Shown in pieces: positions 1 through 11,800 of a stretch of 64,000 nucleotides of DNA; position 1 is the stretch's first letter; each line of letters opens with the position of its first letter. A program made the position numbers and the translations under genes. This stretch comes from Megaustenia siamemsis. Its lineage: Eukaryota; Mollusca; Gastropoda; Stylommatophora; Ariophantidae. Where the stretch lies: NCBI GenBank assembly GCA_032433765.1, contig JAVIAB010000046.1, positions 58,804,000 to 58,867,999 of the forward strand, given 5' to 3'. The notes under the pieces were generated by a model. That model had not been told where the DNA came from, made no database searches, and was given only the letters and a program-made list of their open reading frames with translations.

Positions 1-129
1 GAGATACTGAGAAGAACATTGATGAGAGATGCAAGAGCAGCAGGAATCAGCTCCCTCAATGCGATAGAGTTGCTTGCACAGAACAGAGACAAATGGCGAG
101 ATTTGATAAAAGATCTTTATAAGGATTGA
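1..129 (+). mobile_element. LINE ORF2 C-terminal fragment
   Basis: An open frame runs from the window edge to a TGA at 127-129 (42 codons). It ends in LLAQNRDKWRDLIKDLY, the usual extreme C-terminus of non-LTR retrotransposon ORF2 proteins (an 'aq-nR-W--l' block). It is truncated by the window start. The family is not assigned. Confidence 0.7.
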
Positions 130-451
130 AAACTGCTAGAATAAAAATTTAGATAAGAGAAGGAGTATCTGGGTCTAACGCCCTATGGGCCGGCTATGAC
201 TCAAAAGGTCAATAGAAAGATTACTATTTAATAACAGAAACTACATCTTTGTTGTCCATCCATAACATGTTCGTCATGTACTTAGTTTTGGTGAGCTTGA
301 CTTCATCTGGTGCTTGGAGTGCCCAGAAAAGACAGAATCAGAAATGATAAGAGAAAGAGATGGCATAGAACCAGTCCTAAGATACATACAGAAACAACAA
401 ATAAACTAGTTTGTCCATCTAGATAGACTGCCATGTGATTCCATACCATCA
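130..451 (+). other. Intergenic/intronic stretch with a weak LINE remnant
   Basis: No host gene is seen. Around 340-445 the plus strand reads IEPVLRYIQKQQIN followed by a stop and then FVHLDRLP. This resembles the 'I--YIkkqqikWfgH--RmP' region of LINE C-termini. The match is degenerate. Confidence 0.3.
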
Positions 452-735
452 TCATCATGTGCCATACCGGTTGGCGTAGGCGATCATGTCCTTCTACAAT
501 CTTCTATCTACAGTGCATCATATCAGTTCTGTTGTTGACTGCTTTCCATGCCATGACACCAAGCCATCTAGTATTTTCTCCCTGTGTCGTCCATGATCTC
601 TCTTTCCTTTTATTTTTGCCAGTTGTAACCAAGTATTCCAATTCCTCTTTCATGATGTGTCCAAAAAATGTTGATTGTTTCTTTCTGATGTTTTTTAGGA
701 GCTGCCTTTTTGTGTTGGCTGCTCAGAGACTCAGA
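452..735 (-). mobile_element. LINE family C, 3' end fragment
   Basis: On the minus strand this gives the family C C-terminus (GxIxGKRDRGRQ..., LDSLVSWHG-like), starting at a CATCATCAT tail on the plus strand. Closely related copies lie at 823, 13790, 28850, 35162 and 45266. It is frame-broken. Confidence 0.65.
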
Positions 736-822
736 GTAAGAGGGACAGAGAATATCAAAGAAACACAACAACATCAATTGACAATGGTTGAAGCTGCCAA
801 ATGGGCAAGAATCATTATCATC

Positions 823-945
823 ATCACGTGCCATACCGGTTGGCGTAGGCGATCATATCCTTCCACAATCTTCTATCTGCAGTCCATCATATCAGTTCTG
901 TTGGTGGCTGTTTTCCATGCCATGACACCAAGCTATCAAGTAGAG
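823..945 (-). mobile_element. LINE family C, second short 3' fragment
   Basis: It repeats the first about 120 bp of the preceding fragment (GTGCCATACCGGTTGGCGTA onward) after a CATCATCA tail, in the same orientation. It runs directly into the tandem array at 945. Confidence 0.6.
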
Positions 946-3007
946 AACCAGAACTTTATATCTCCCTCGACAACCGAACGATTACAAGAGGAAGTGAAGA
1001 AAGAACTATAACTCTCCATCTCCCTCGACAACCGAACAAGAGGAAGTGAAGAAAGAACCATAACTCTCCATCTCCCTCGACAACCGAACAAGAGGAAGTG
1101 AAGAAAGAACCATAACTCTCCATCTCCCTCGACAACCGAACAAGAGGAAGTGAAGAAAGAACCAGAACTTTATATCTCCCTCGACAACCGAACGATTACA
1201 AGAGGAAGTGAAGAAAGAACCATAACTCTCCATCTCCCTCGACAACCGAACAAGAGGAAGTGAAGAAAGAACCATAACTCTCCATCTCCCTCGACAACCG
1301 AACGATTACAAGAGGAAGTGAAGAAAGAACTATAACTCTCCATCTCCCTCGACAACCGAACAAGAGGAAGTGAAGAAAGAACCATAACTCTCCATCTCCC
1401 TCGACAACCGAACAAGAGGAAGTGAAGAAAGAACCATAACTCTCCATCTCCCTCGACAACCGAACAAGAGGAAGTGAAGAAAGAACCATAACTCTCCATC
1501 TCCCTCGACAACCGAACAAGAGGAAGTGAAGAAAGAACCATAACTCTCCATCTCCCTCGACAACCGAACAAGAGGAAGTGAAGAAAGAACCATAACTCTC
1601 CATCTCCCTCGACAACCGAACAAGAGGAAGTGAAGAAAGAACCATAACTCTCCATCTCCCTCGACAACCGAACAAGAGGAAGTGAAGAAAGAACCATAAA
1701 TCTGTATCTCCCTTGACAACCAAACGATTACAAGAGGAAGTGAAGAAAGAACCATAAATCTGTATCTCCCTTGACAACCAAACGATTACAAGAGGAAGTG
1801 AAGAAAGAACCATAAATCTGTATCTCCCTTGACAACCAAACGATTACAAGAGGAAGTGAAGAAAGAACCATAAATCTGTATCTCCCTCGACAACCAAACG
1901 ATTACAAGAGGAAGTGAAGAAAGAACTATAACTCTCCATCTCCCTCGACAACCGAACAAGAGGAAGTGAAGAAAGAACCATAACTCTCCATCTCCCTCGA
2001 CAACCGAACAAGAGGAAGTGAAGAAAGAACCATAACTCTCCATCTCCCTCGACAACCGAACAAGAGGAAGTGAAGAAAGAACCATAAATCTGTATCTCCC
2101 TTGACAACCAAACGATTACAAGAGGAAGTGAAGAAAGAACCATAAATCTGTATCTCCCTTGACAACCAAACGATTACAAGAGGAAGTGAAGAAAGAACCA
2201 TAAATCTGTATCTCCCTCAACAGCTGAACGATTACAAGAGGAAGTGAAGAAAGAACCATAAATCTGTATCTCCCTTGACAACCAAACGATTACAAGAGGA
2301 AGTGAAGAAAGAACCATAAATCTGTATCTCCCTTGACAACCAAACGATTACAAGAGGAAGTGAAGAAAGAACCATAAATCTGTATCTCCCTCGACAACCA
2401 AACGATTACAAGAGGAAGTGAAGAAAGAACCATAAATCTGTATCTCCCTCGACAACCGAACGATTACAAGAGAAAGTGAAGAAAGAACCATAAATCTGTA
2501 TCTCCCTCGACAACCAAACGATTACAAGAGGAAGTGAAGAAAGAACCATAAATCTGTATCTCCCTTGACAACCAAACGATTACAAGAGGAAGTGAAGAAA
2601 GAACCATAAATCTGTATCTCCCTCGACAACCAAACGATTACAAGAGGAAGTGAAGAAAGAACCATAAATCTGTATCTCCCTCGACAACCGAACGATTACA
2701 AGAGAAAGTGAAGAAAGAACCATAAATCTGTATCTCCCTCGACAACCAAACGATTACAAGAGGAAGTGAAGAAAGAACCATAAATCTGTATCTCCCTCGA
2801 CAACCAAACGATTACAAGAGGAAGTGAAGAAAGAACCATAAATCTGTATCTCCCTCGACAACCGAACGATTACAAGAGAAAGTGAAGAAAGAACCATAAA
2901 TCTGTATCTCCCTCGACAACCAAATGATTACAAGAGGAAGTGAAGAAAGAACCATAGATCTGTATCTCCCTCGACAACAGAACGATTACAAGAGGAAGTG
3001 AAGAAAG
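945..3007. repeat. Minisatellite, 52/58-bp units, about 37 copies
   Basis: Units share GAGGAAGTGAAGAAAGAA and CTCCCTCGACAACC. A 52-bp form (ACCGAACAAGAGG) dominates 1015-1700 and 1925-2090. A 58-bp form carrying a 6-bp insertion (CGATTA context) dominates the rest. Several overlapping minus-strand ORFs here are repeat artefacts. Confidence 0.97.
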
Positions 3008-3254
3008 TGTTGTGATGTGGTTACTCTTGGCAACACATGCCTCTGCCTGGTACAACGGTGCATGCAAGTGTTGAGCATCAAGAAATGAGTGAAGAACACC
3101 AGACAGGGCACTCACTCTTCAGTTGTGAATCTATCACATCGCTGTACAGGAACTTTGAGTATTTCCTCCTCTGTTGACATATATATTGCACCCTGATTGA
3201 AAGAGAAGAAGAGAATCATATTCATTAGCTCATTTAACAAACACTATAGTAAAG

Positions 3255-3943
3255 TGCTGGAGAAGAGTGAAGAAATGTGTGCTCATTGGCTAATTTATCA
3301 AACACTGTAATTATGTGTTAGAGAAATGAGGAGAAATGTGTGTTCATTGGCTAATTTATCAAATACTGTAATTATGTGTTAGAGAAATGAGGAGAAATGT
3401 GTGTTCATTGGCTAATTTATCAAATACTGTAATTATGTGTTAGAGAAATGAGGAGAAATGTGTGTTCATTGGCTAATTTATCAAATACTGTAATTATGTG
3501 TTAGAGAAATGAGGAGAAATGTGTGCTCATTGGCTAATTTATCAAATACTGTAATTATGTGTTAGAGAAATGAGGAGAAATGTGTGTTCATTGGCTAATT
3601 TATCAAATACTGTAATTATGTGTTAGAGAAATGAGGAGAAATGTGTGCTCATTGGCTAATTTATCAAATACTGTAATTATGTGTTAGAGAAATGAGGAGA
3701 AATGTGTGTTCATTGGCTAATTTATCAAATACTGTAATTATGTGTTAGAGAAATGAGGAGAAATGTGTGTTCATTGGCTAATTTATCAAATACTGTAATT
3801 ATGTGTTAGAGAAATGAGGAGAAATGTGTGTTCATTGGCTAATTTATCAAATACTGTAATTATGTGTTAGAGAAATGAGGAGAAATGTGTGTTCATTGGC
3901 TAATTTATCAAATACTGTAATTATGTGTTAGAGAAATGAGGAG
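3255..3943. repeat. Minisatellite, 61-bp unit, about 11 copies
   Basis: Near-identical units contain ATTGGCTAATTTATCAAATA and GTGTTAGAGAAATGAGGAGA. The main variable site is GTTC/GCTC. The array abuts the next, unrelated array with no spacer. Confidence 0.97.
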
Positions 3944-5141
3944 AATCTGGCTAGAGGCAGAGATTCTTTCAGATGGGCTGTGGTGAATGCAACGATGTGT
4001 GGGAGATCTAGCTGAGAGGCAGAGATTCTTTCAGATGGGCTGTGATAAATGCAACGATGTGTGGGAGATCTAGCTGAGAGGCAGAGATTCTTTCAGATGG
4101 GCTGTGATAAATGCAACGATGTGTGGGAGATCTAGCTGAGAGGCAGAGATTCTTTCAGATGGGCTGTGATAAATGCAACGATGTGTGGGAGATCTGGCTA
4201 GAGGCAGAGATTCTTTTAGATGGGCTGTGATAAATGCAACGATGTGTGGGAGATCTGGCTAGAGGCAGAGATTCTTTTAGATGGGCTGTGGTGAATGCAA
4301 CGATGTGTGGGAGATCTAGCTGAGAGGCAGAGATTCTTTCAGATGGGCTGTGATAAATGCAACGATGTGTGGGAGATCTAGCTGAGAGGCAGAGATTCTT
4401 TCAGATGGGCTGTGATAAATGCAACGATGTGTGGGAGATCTGGCTAGAGGCAGAGATTCTTTCAGATGGGCTGTGATAAATGCAACGATGTGTGGGAGAT
4501 CTAGCTGAGAGGCAGAGATTCTTTCAGATGGGCTGTGGTGAATGCAACGATGTGTGGGAGATCTAGCTGAGAGGCAGAGATTCTTTCAGATGGGCTGTGA
4601 TAAATGCAACGATGTGTGGGAGATCTGGCTAGAGGCAGAGATTCTTTTAGATGGGCTGTGATAAATGCAACGATGTGTGGGAGATCTAGCTGAGAGGCAG
4701 AGATTCTTTCAGATGGGCTGTGGTGAATGCAACGATGTGTGGGAGATCTGGCTAGAGGCAGAGATTCTTTTAGATGGGCTGTGATAAATGCAACGATGTG
4801 TGGGAGATCTGGCTAGAGGCAGAGATTCTTTTAGATGGGCTGTGGTGAATGCAACGTTGTGTGGGAGATCTGGCTAGAGGCAGAGATTCTTTTAGATGGG
4901 CTGTGGTGAATGCAACGATGTGTGGGAGATCTGGCTAGAGGCAGAGATTCTTTTAGATGGGCTGTGGTGAATGCAACGATGTGTGGGAGATCTGGCTAGA
5001 GGCAGAGATTCTTTTAGATGGGCTGTGGTGAATGCAACGATGTGTGGGAGATCTGGCTAGAGGCAGAGATTCTTTTAGATGGGCTGTGGTGAATGCAACG
5101 TTCTGCAAAGGACATGCAGCCTGATGATGATGATGTTTTAA
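3944..5141 (+). repeat. Minisatellite, 61/62-bp unit, about 19 copies, ending in a LINE-like 3' terminus
   Basis: Units contain GGCAGAGATTCTTTCAGATG and GAATGCAACGATGTGTGGGA. The last unit continues as a readable LINE C-terminus (RDSFRWAVVNATFCKGHAA, stop) followed by a GATGATGATG tail at about 5121-5140. The array therefore looks like amplification of the 3'-terminal segment of a LINE ORF. Confidence 0.9.
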
Positions 5142-5243
5142 GAATTATTGTAGTTTTGTTGCTACACTAAGGGGAGATCACTTGTTTCACTTACATAATT
5201 TAAATAACTAAACTAGGACTTTACACTAGAATCCAGCACTCAC

Positions 5244-5442
5244 TTTAGAAGTTGATAGTTTCATATTTGTGACGGGTCTCGCCTTGCCATTAGCGACAAT
5301 TTTCATTTCTTCTATAAGACAGGTCGTATCTGTGCCAGGGAAGCGAACCATCTTACGAACTTTGCCGTCTTCTGTTGCCAGGAAGAGCACATGATAGACA
5401 CCGTTTTTGGTGGCTACAATATCAACGACGATATGTGTCCAT
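5244..5442 (-). CDS. Sema5: Semaphorin exon 10 (Sema domain, last third)
   Basis: Exon of 199 nt. The acceptor TTTCAG is at 5443-5448 and the donor GTGAGT lies just below 5244. The first base completes an Arg codon started in exon 9, and the exon ends at a codon boundary. It encodes 66 residues: WTHIVVDIVA, then YHVLFLATEDGKVRK, then CLIEEMKIV and KARPVTNMKLS. This is the late Sema-domain blade pattern 'V-D-V---yhVLf-gTd-GkvlK' followed by 'leE--i---g---pv-nl-ls'. The family forms secreted or membrane guidance cues that bind plexins through this beta-propeller. The next exons (end of Sema, PSI, TSP1 repeats if class 5) would lie left of the window. A minisatellite lies about 100 nt downstream in the intron. 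Confidence 0.92.
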
Positions 5443-5512
5443 CTGAAACAAGAGTGCAACCAAAATAGAAATATTGCCAATACAGCAGATTATATATATA
5501 TATATATATGTG

Positions 5513-5640
5513 CATTTTAGAAGCAGTGATCTCTGCAATATGTGCCATTTTGGCATGCAAGGTTTCTGTTTTTGAGATTGTAGTTCTGCCCTATGTGCCG
5601 TCTTCGGCTCGAAAGGACAATAGATAGATAGAGATATATG
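5513..5640 (+). mobile_element. Short interspersed repeat S3 with GATA tail
   Basis: Shares CTCTGCAATATGTGCCATTT, GGTTTCTGTTTTTGAGATTG and GTGCCGTCTTCGGCTCGAAA with copies at 35631-35785 (minus) and 58931-59255 (plus). All end in a short GATA run. It has no tRNA-like head and no ORF. The class is unknown: a SINE or a LINE 3' end. Confidence 0.75.
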
Positions 5641-5649
5641 TGCATTTAG

Positions 5650-6548
5650 TGTGTTTTATAATCCTCTTTTTAAATGGTTTTATCTTCTTCTTCTGTCCTT
5701 CCTCATTTGCGTTACAGCTGCCAGAGGAGATATAGAATGTGGACTTCTACTCTTCTGTTGGCCTCTGCTGCTGTTTTATTTCCTAGTGATTCTAATATTC
5801 CATCAATTCTTTTTGTCTTCGGCCTTTATTAAAGGTTCCCTGTGTTGTGTTTTTGGCATTTCTGTCTTATAACGTGGCCAAACCGTTTTATCTGTTGTTT
5901 ATTTATGTACTCTATGCAGGAATTATTTCTAGCTTTTTTCTCAGTTCATCATATCTCATCTTATCTCTCGGGATGTTTCCTGCCATCTTATCTCTCGGGA
6001 TGTTTCCTGCCATATTATCTCTCAGGATGTTTCCTGCCATCTTGTCTCTCATGATTTTTCCTGCCATCTTATCTCTCAGGATGTTTCCTGCCATCTTATC
6101 TCTCAGGATGTTTCCTGCCATCTTATCTCTCAGGATGTTTCCTGCCATCTTGTCTCTCATGATTTTTCCTGCCATCTTATCTCTCAGGATGTTTCCTGCC
6201 ATCTTATCTCTCAGGATGTTTCCTGCCATCTTATCTCTCAGGATGTTTCCTGCCATCTTATCTCTCAGGATGTTTCCTGCCATCTTGTCTCTCATGATTT
6301 TTCCTGCCATCTTATCTCTCAGGATGTTTCCTGCCATCTTATCTCTCGGGATGTTTCCTGCCATCTTATCTCTCAGGATGTTTCCTGCCATCTTATCTCT
6401 CAGGATGTTTCCTGCCATCTTATCTCTCAGGATGTTTCCTGCCATCTTATCTCTCAGGATGTTTCCTGCCATCTTGTCTAACACATCTGCCCATAAAGTG
6501 TAGTCCGCGGTGATGTCACTTGGAGTTTGCGAAGGCGTAAAGTATAGC
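5650..6548 (-). mobile_element. LINE family F copy with internal array
   Basis: The flanks of the 27-bp array match the LINE F copy at 21019-21609. On the left, the plus strand shares TCAGTTC and the TTTATCTG(T/C)TGTTT block, equivalent to minus-strand DELRKKLEI. On the right, minus DITADYTLWADVLDKM corresponds to KITSTEMKCGRRM in the other copy. It is degenerate outside the array. Confidence 0.7.
5945..6478 (-). repeat. 27-bp minisatellite inside LINE F, about 20 copies
   Basis: The minus-strand unit encodes MAGNILRDK and stays open for about 20 units in the LINE's own reading frame. The other LINE F copy has a single MTGNSLRDKIRNEELRK at this place. Variants (MAGKIMRDK) recur about every fourth to fifth unit. 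See findings. Confidence 0.93.
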
Positions 6549-6747
6549 ATGATATTTTGTAACTAAATGGAAAGAGAGAAGGAATAAATGAATGAAAGCA
6601 CAAAAGAAAATAAATCGTAAAAAGAAGTACAGTTTTTTCATTTAAAAAAAAAATGCACACGTTTTCTTGAATCTGTAGACAAGCAGTTGTCTCAAAGGAC
6701 ATGTCACTTTATTGCACAACTTTTAGAAGGTTTACGACATAGGTTAC

Positions 6748-7079
6748 GTGAATAATTTCTTATCTCAAATGCCAAAAAGTACTGGATTAGAGATCCATTT
6801 TCAGTTGATGCACACAAACAAAGCTGAGGATTTTCAAATCAAATGTATTATCCACTCTTACTTGTGGATGCTAGAGCCGGAAACAATGACAGAAATAGAC
6901 AATAAACTGCATGTTTTTGAAAACAAATGTCTGAGGAAAATATTTCGTGTACCATGGAATGAGTTCAAGACTAGAGAAGAAATATGAGATAAGGAATCCA
7001 AAAATATATCAACTATAATCAAGAGAAGAAATATGAGATAAAGAATCCAGAAATATATCAACTATAATCAAGATAAGAA
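6748..7079 (+). mobile_element. LINE family E, ORF2 C-terminal part (5' of array)
   Basis: The plus strand reads CIIHSYLWMLEPETM then ENKCLRKIFRVPWNE. This is the LINE signature 'LygcEtW-l-----kl-vfe-rclRrilri-w'. It continues through a partly duplicated segment (two AATATATCAACTATAATCAAG stretches) into the 48-bp array. The rest of the ORF resumes at 11631. Confidence 0.8.
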
Positions 7080-10000
7080 GGTGGTTATATGTTGGCCATG
7101 TGATGAGATGAGACATCAAGAGAAGAAGGTGGTCACATGTTGGTCATGTGATGAGATGAGACATCAAGAGATGAAGGTGGTCACATGTTGGTCATGTGAT
7201 GAGATGAGACATCAAGAGATGAAGGTGGTCACATGTTGGTCATGTGATGAGATGAGACATCAAGAGAAGAAGGTGGTCACATGTTGGTCATGTGATGAGA
7301 TGAGACAACAAGAGAAGAAGGTGGTCACATGTATGCCATGTGATGAGATGAGACATCAAGAGAAGAAGGTGGTCACATGTATGCCATGTGATGAGATGAG
7401 ACATCAAGAGATGAAGGTGGTCACATGTTGGTCATGTGATGAGATGAGACATCAAGTGAAGAAGGTGGTCACATGTTCGTCATGTGATGAGATGAGACAT
7501 CAAGAGAAGAAGGTGGTCACATGTTGGTCATGTGATGTGATGAGACATCAAGAGAAGAAGGTGGTCACATGTTGGTCATGTGATGAGATGAGACATCAAG
7601 AGAAGAAGGTGGTCACATGTATGCCATGTGATGAGATGAGACATCAAGAGATGAAGGTGGTCACATGTTGGTCATGTGATGAGATGAGACATCAAGAGAT
7701 GAAGGTGGTCACATGTTGGTCATGTGATGAGATGAGACATCAAGAGAAGAAGGTGGTCACATGTTGGTCATGTGATGAGATGAGACAACAAGAGAAGAAG
7801 GTGGTCACATGTATGCCATGTGATGAGATGAGACATCAAGAGAAGAAGGTGGTCACATGTATGCCATGTGATGAGATGAGACATCAAGAGATGAAGGTGG
7901 TCACATGTTGGTCATGTGATGAGATGAGACATCAAGTGAAGAAGGTGGTCACATGTTCGTCATGTGATGAGATGAGACATCAAGAGAAGAAGGTGGTCAC
8001 ATGTTGGTCATGTGATGTGATGAGACATCAAGAGAAGAAGGTGGTCACATGTTGGTCATGTGATGAGATGAGACATCAAGAGAAGAAGGTGGTCACATGT
8101 TGGTCATGTGATGAGATGAGACATCAAGAGAAGAAGGTGGTCACATGTTGGTCATGTGATGAGATGAGACATCAAGAGAAGAAGGTGGTCACATGTATGC
8201 CATGTGATGAGATGAGACATCAAGAGAAGAAGGTGGTCACATGTTGGTCATGTGATGAGATGAGACAACAAGAGAAGAAGGTGGTCACATGTATGCCATG
8301 TGATGAGATGAGACATCAAGAGAAGAAAGTGGTCACATGTATGCCATGTGATGAGATGAGACATCAAGAGATGAAGGTGGTCACATGTTGGTCATGTGAT
8401 GAGATGAGACATCAAGTGAAGAAGGTGGTCACATGTTCGTCATGTGATGAGATGAGACATCAAGAGAAGAAGGTGGTCACATGTTGGTCATGTGATGTGA
8501 TGAGACATCAAGAGAAGAAGGTGGTCACATGTTGGTCATGTGATGAGATGAGACATCAAGAGAAGAAGGTGGTCACATGTATGCCATGTGATGAGATGAG
8601 ACATCAAGAGAAGAAGGTGGTCACATGTATGCCATGTGATGAGATGAGACATCAAGAGATGAAGGTGGTCACATGTTGGTCATGTGATGAGATGAGACAT
8701 CAAGAGATGAAGGTGGTCACATGTTGGTCATGTGATGAGATGAGACATCAAGAGAAGAAGGTGGTCACATGTTGGTCATGTGATGAGATGAGACAACAAG
8801 AGAAGAAGGTGGTCACATGTATGCCATGTGATGAGATGAGACATCAAGAGAAGAAGGTGGTCACATGTATGCCATGTGATGAGATGAGACATCAAGAGAA
8901 GAAGGTGGTCACATGTATGCCATGTGATGAGATGAGACATCAAGAGATGAAGGTGGTCACATGTTGGTCATGTGATGAGATGAGACATCAAGTGAAGAAG
9001 GTGGTCACATGTTCGTCATGTGATGAGATGAGACATCAAGAGAAGAAGGTGGTCACATGTTGGTCATGTGATGTGATGAGACATCAAGAGAAGAAGGTGG
9101 TCACATGTTGGTCATGTGATGAGATGAGACATCAAGAGAAGAAGGTGGTCACATGTTGGTCATGTGATGAGATGAGACATCAAGAGAAGAAGGTGGTCAC
9201 ATGTTGGTCATGTGATGAGATGAGACATCAAGAGAAGAAGGTGGTCACATGTATGCCATGTGATGGGATGAGACATCAAGAGATGAAGGTGGTCACATGT
9301 TGGTCATGTGATGAGATGAGACATCAAGTGAAGAAGGTGGTCACATGTTCGTCATGTGATGAGATGAGACATCAAGAGAAGAAGGTGGTCACATGTTGGT
9401 CATGTGATGTGATGAGACATCAAGAGAAGAAGGTGGTCACATGTTGATCATGTGATGAGATGAGACATCAAGAGAAGAAGGTGGTCACATGTTGGTCATG
9501 TGATGTGATGAGACATCAAGAGAAGAAGGTGGTCACATGTTGGTCATGTGATGAGATGAGACATCAAGAGAAGAAGGTGGTCACATGTATGCCATGTGAT
9601 GAGATGAGACATCAAGAGAAGAAGGTGGTCACATGTATGCCATGTGATGAGATGAGACATCAAGAGATGAAGGTGGTCACATGTTGGTCATGTGATGAGA
9701 TGAGACATCAAGAGATGAAGGTGGTCACATGTTGGTCATGTGATGAGATGAGACATCAAGAGAAGAAGGTGGTCACATGTTGGTCATGTGATGAGATGAG
9801 ACAACAAGAGAAGAAGGTGGTCACATGTATGCCATGTGATGAGATGAGACATCAAGAGAAGAAGGTGGTCACATGTATGCCATGTGATGAGATGAGACAT
9901 CAAGAGATGAAGGTGGTCACATGTTGGTCATGTGATGAGATGAGACATCAAGTGAAGAAGGTGGTCACATGTTCGTCATGTGATGAGATGAGACATCAAG

Positions 10001-11630
10001 AGAAGAAGGTGGTCACATGTTGGTCATGTGATGTGATGAGACATCAAGAGAAGAAGGTGGTCACATGTTGGTCATGTGATGAGATGAGACATCAAGAGAA
10101 GAAGGTGGTCACATGTTGGTCATGTGATGAGATGAGACATCAAGAGAAGAAGGTGGTCACATGTTGGTCATGTGATGAGATGAGACATCAAGAGAAGAAG
10201 GTGGTCACATGTATGCCATGTGATGAGATGAGACATCAAGAGATGAAGGTGGTCACATGTTGGTCATGTGATGAGATGAGACAACAAGAGAAGAAGGTGG
10301 TCACATGTATGCCATGTGATGAGATGAGACATCAAGAGAAGAAGGTGGTCACATGTATGCCATGTGATGAGATGAGACATCAAGAGATGAAGGTGGTCAC
10401 ATGTTGGTCATGTGATGAGATGAGACATCAAGTGAAGAAGGTGGTCACATGTTCGTCATGTGATGAGATGAGACATCAAGAGAAGAAGGTGGTCACATGT
10501 TGGTCATGTGATGTGATGAGACATCAAGAGAAGAAGGTGGTCACATGTTGGTCATGTGATGAGATGAGACATCAAGAGAAGAAGGTGGTCACATGTATGC
10601 CATGTGATGAGATGAGACATCAAGAGAAGAAGGTGGTCACATGTATGCCATGTGATGAGATGAGACATCAAGAGATGAAGGTGGTCACATGTTGGTCATG
10701 TGATGAGATGAGACATCAAGAGATGAAGGTGGTCACATGTTGGTCATGTGATGAGATGAGACATCAAGTGAAGAAGGTGGTCACATGTTCGTCATGTGAT
10801 GAGATGAGACAACAAGAGAAGAAGGTGGTCACATGTATGCCATGTGATGAGATGAGACATCAAGAGAAGAAGGTGGTCACATGTATGCCATGTGATGAGA
10901 TGAGACATCAAGAGAAGAAGGTGGTCACATGTATGCCATGTGATGAGATGAGACATCAAGAGATGAAGGTGGTCACATGTTGGTCATGTGATGAGATGAG
11001 ACATCAAGTGAAGAAGGTGGTCACATGTTCGTCATGTGATGAGATGAGACATCAAGAGAAGAAGGTGGTCACATGTTGGTCATGTGATGTGATGAGACAT
11101 CAAGAGAAGAAGGTGGTCACATGTTGGTCATGTGATGAGATGAGACATCAAGAGAAGAAGGTGGTCACATGTTGGTCATGTGATGAGATGAGACATCAAG
11201 AGAAGAAGGTGGTCACATGTTGGTCATGTGATGAGATGAGACATCAAGAGAAGAAGGTGGTCACATGTATGCCATGTGATGGGATGAGACATCAAGAGAT
11301 GAAGGTGGTCACATGTTGGTCATGTGATGAGATGAGACATCAAGTGAAGAAGGTGGTCACATGTTCGTCATGTGATGAGATGAGACATCAAGAGAAGAAG
11401 GTGGTCACATGTTGGTCATGTGATGTGATGAGACATCAAGAGAAGAAGGTGGTCACATGTTGATCATGTGATGAGATGAGACATCAAGAGAAGAAGGTGG
11501 TCACATGTTGGTCATGTGATGTGATGAGACATCAAGAGAAGAAGGTGGTCACATGTTGGTCATGTGATGAGATGAGACATCAAGAGAAGAAGGTGGTCAC
11601 ATGTATGCCATGTGATGAGATGAGACAACA
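7080..11630 (+). repeat. 4.55-kb minisatellite, 48-bp unit, about 95 copies, higher-order structure
   Basis: The unit contains AAGGTGGTCACATGTTGGTC and GATGAGATGAGACATCAAGA. Because 48 is divisible by three, a false frame reads about 790 residues without a stop. In the LINE frame the unit reads RRWSHVGHVMR, stop, DIKR: the conserved 'RRRW-y-GHVmR' segment of a LINE C-terminus. Unit variants (CC/TC at the MP/WS site, QVKK, DVM, RQQ) are arranged in repeated blocks. A 10-unit (480-bp) period runs through 7441-8520. A 42-unit (2016-bp) period links the two TGA variants at 9445 and 11461. Confidence 0.97.
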
Positions 11631-11800
11631 GAAGAATCTTAAAGCAGACCCTCAAATGGGAACCATGGGGTAAAAGAAAAAGAGGCAGACCTAGAGAAAC
11701 ACTAAAAAGGACACTGAAGCGAGAGACAATGCCAACAGGCATCAGATCCCTCACCAAGAATGAGCGACTCGCCCAGAATAAAAGCCATGTGGAGATAGAA
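11631..11800 (+). mobile_element. LINE family E, extreme C-terminus (3' of array)
   Basis: After the last 48-bp unit the LINE frame resumes: RILKQTLKWEPWGKRKRGRP, then LKRETMPTGIRSL and NERLAQNK. This is the 'W-p-GkRkrGRP--t-kr' terminus of LINE ORF2. A minus-strand copy of the same end lies at 27540-27775. Confidence 0.8.

Noticed and set aside
7081..11463. Open frames of 788 and 667 codons reading KVVTCWSCDEMRHQE repeats, resembling a zinc-knuckle or zinc-finger protein
   Set aside because: The unit is 48 bp, so any frame lacking a stop in the unit stays open. The meaningful frame is the LINE one, which has a stop per unit. There is no promoter, splice or codon evidence.
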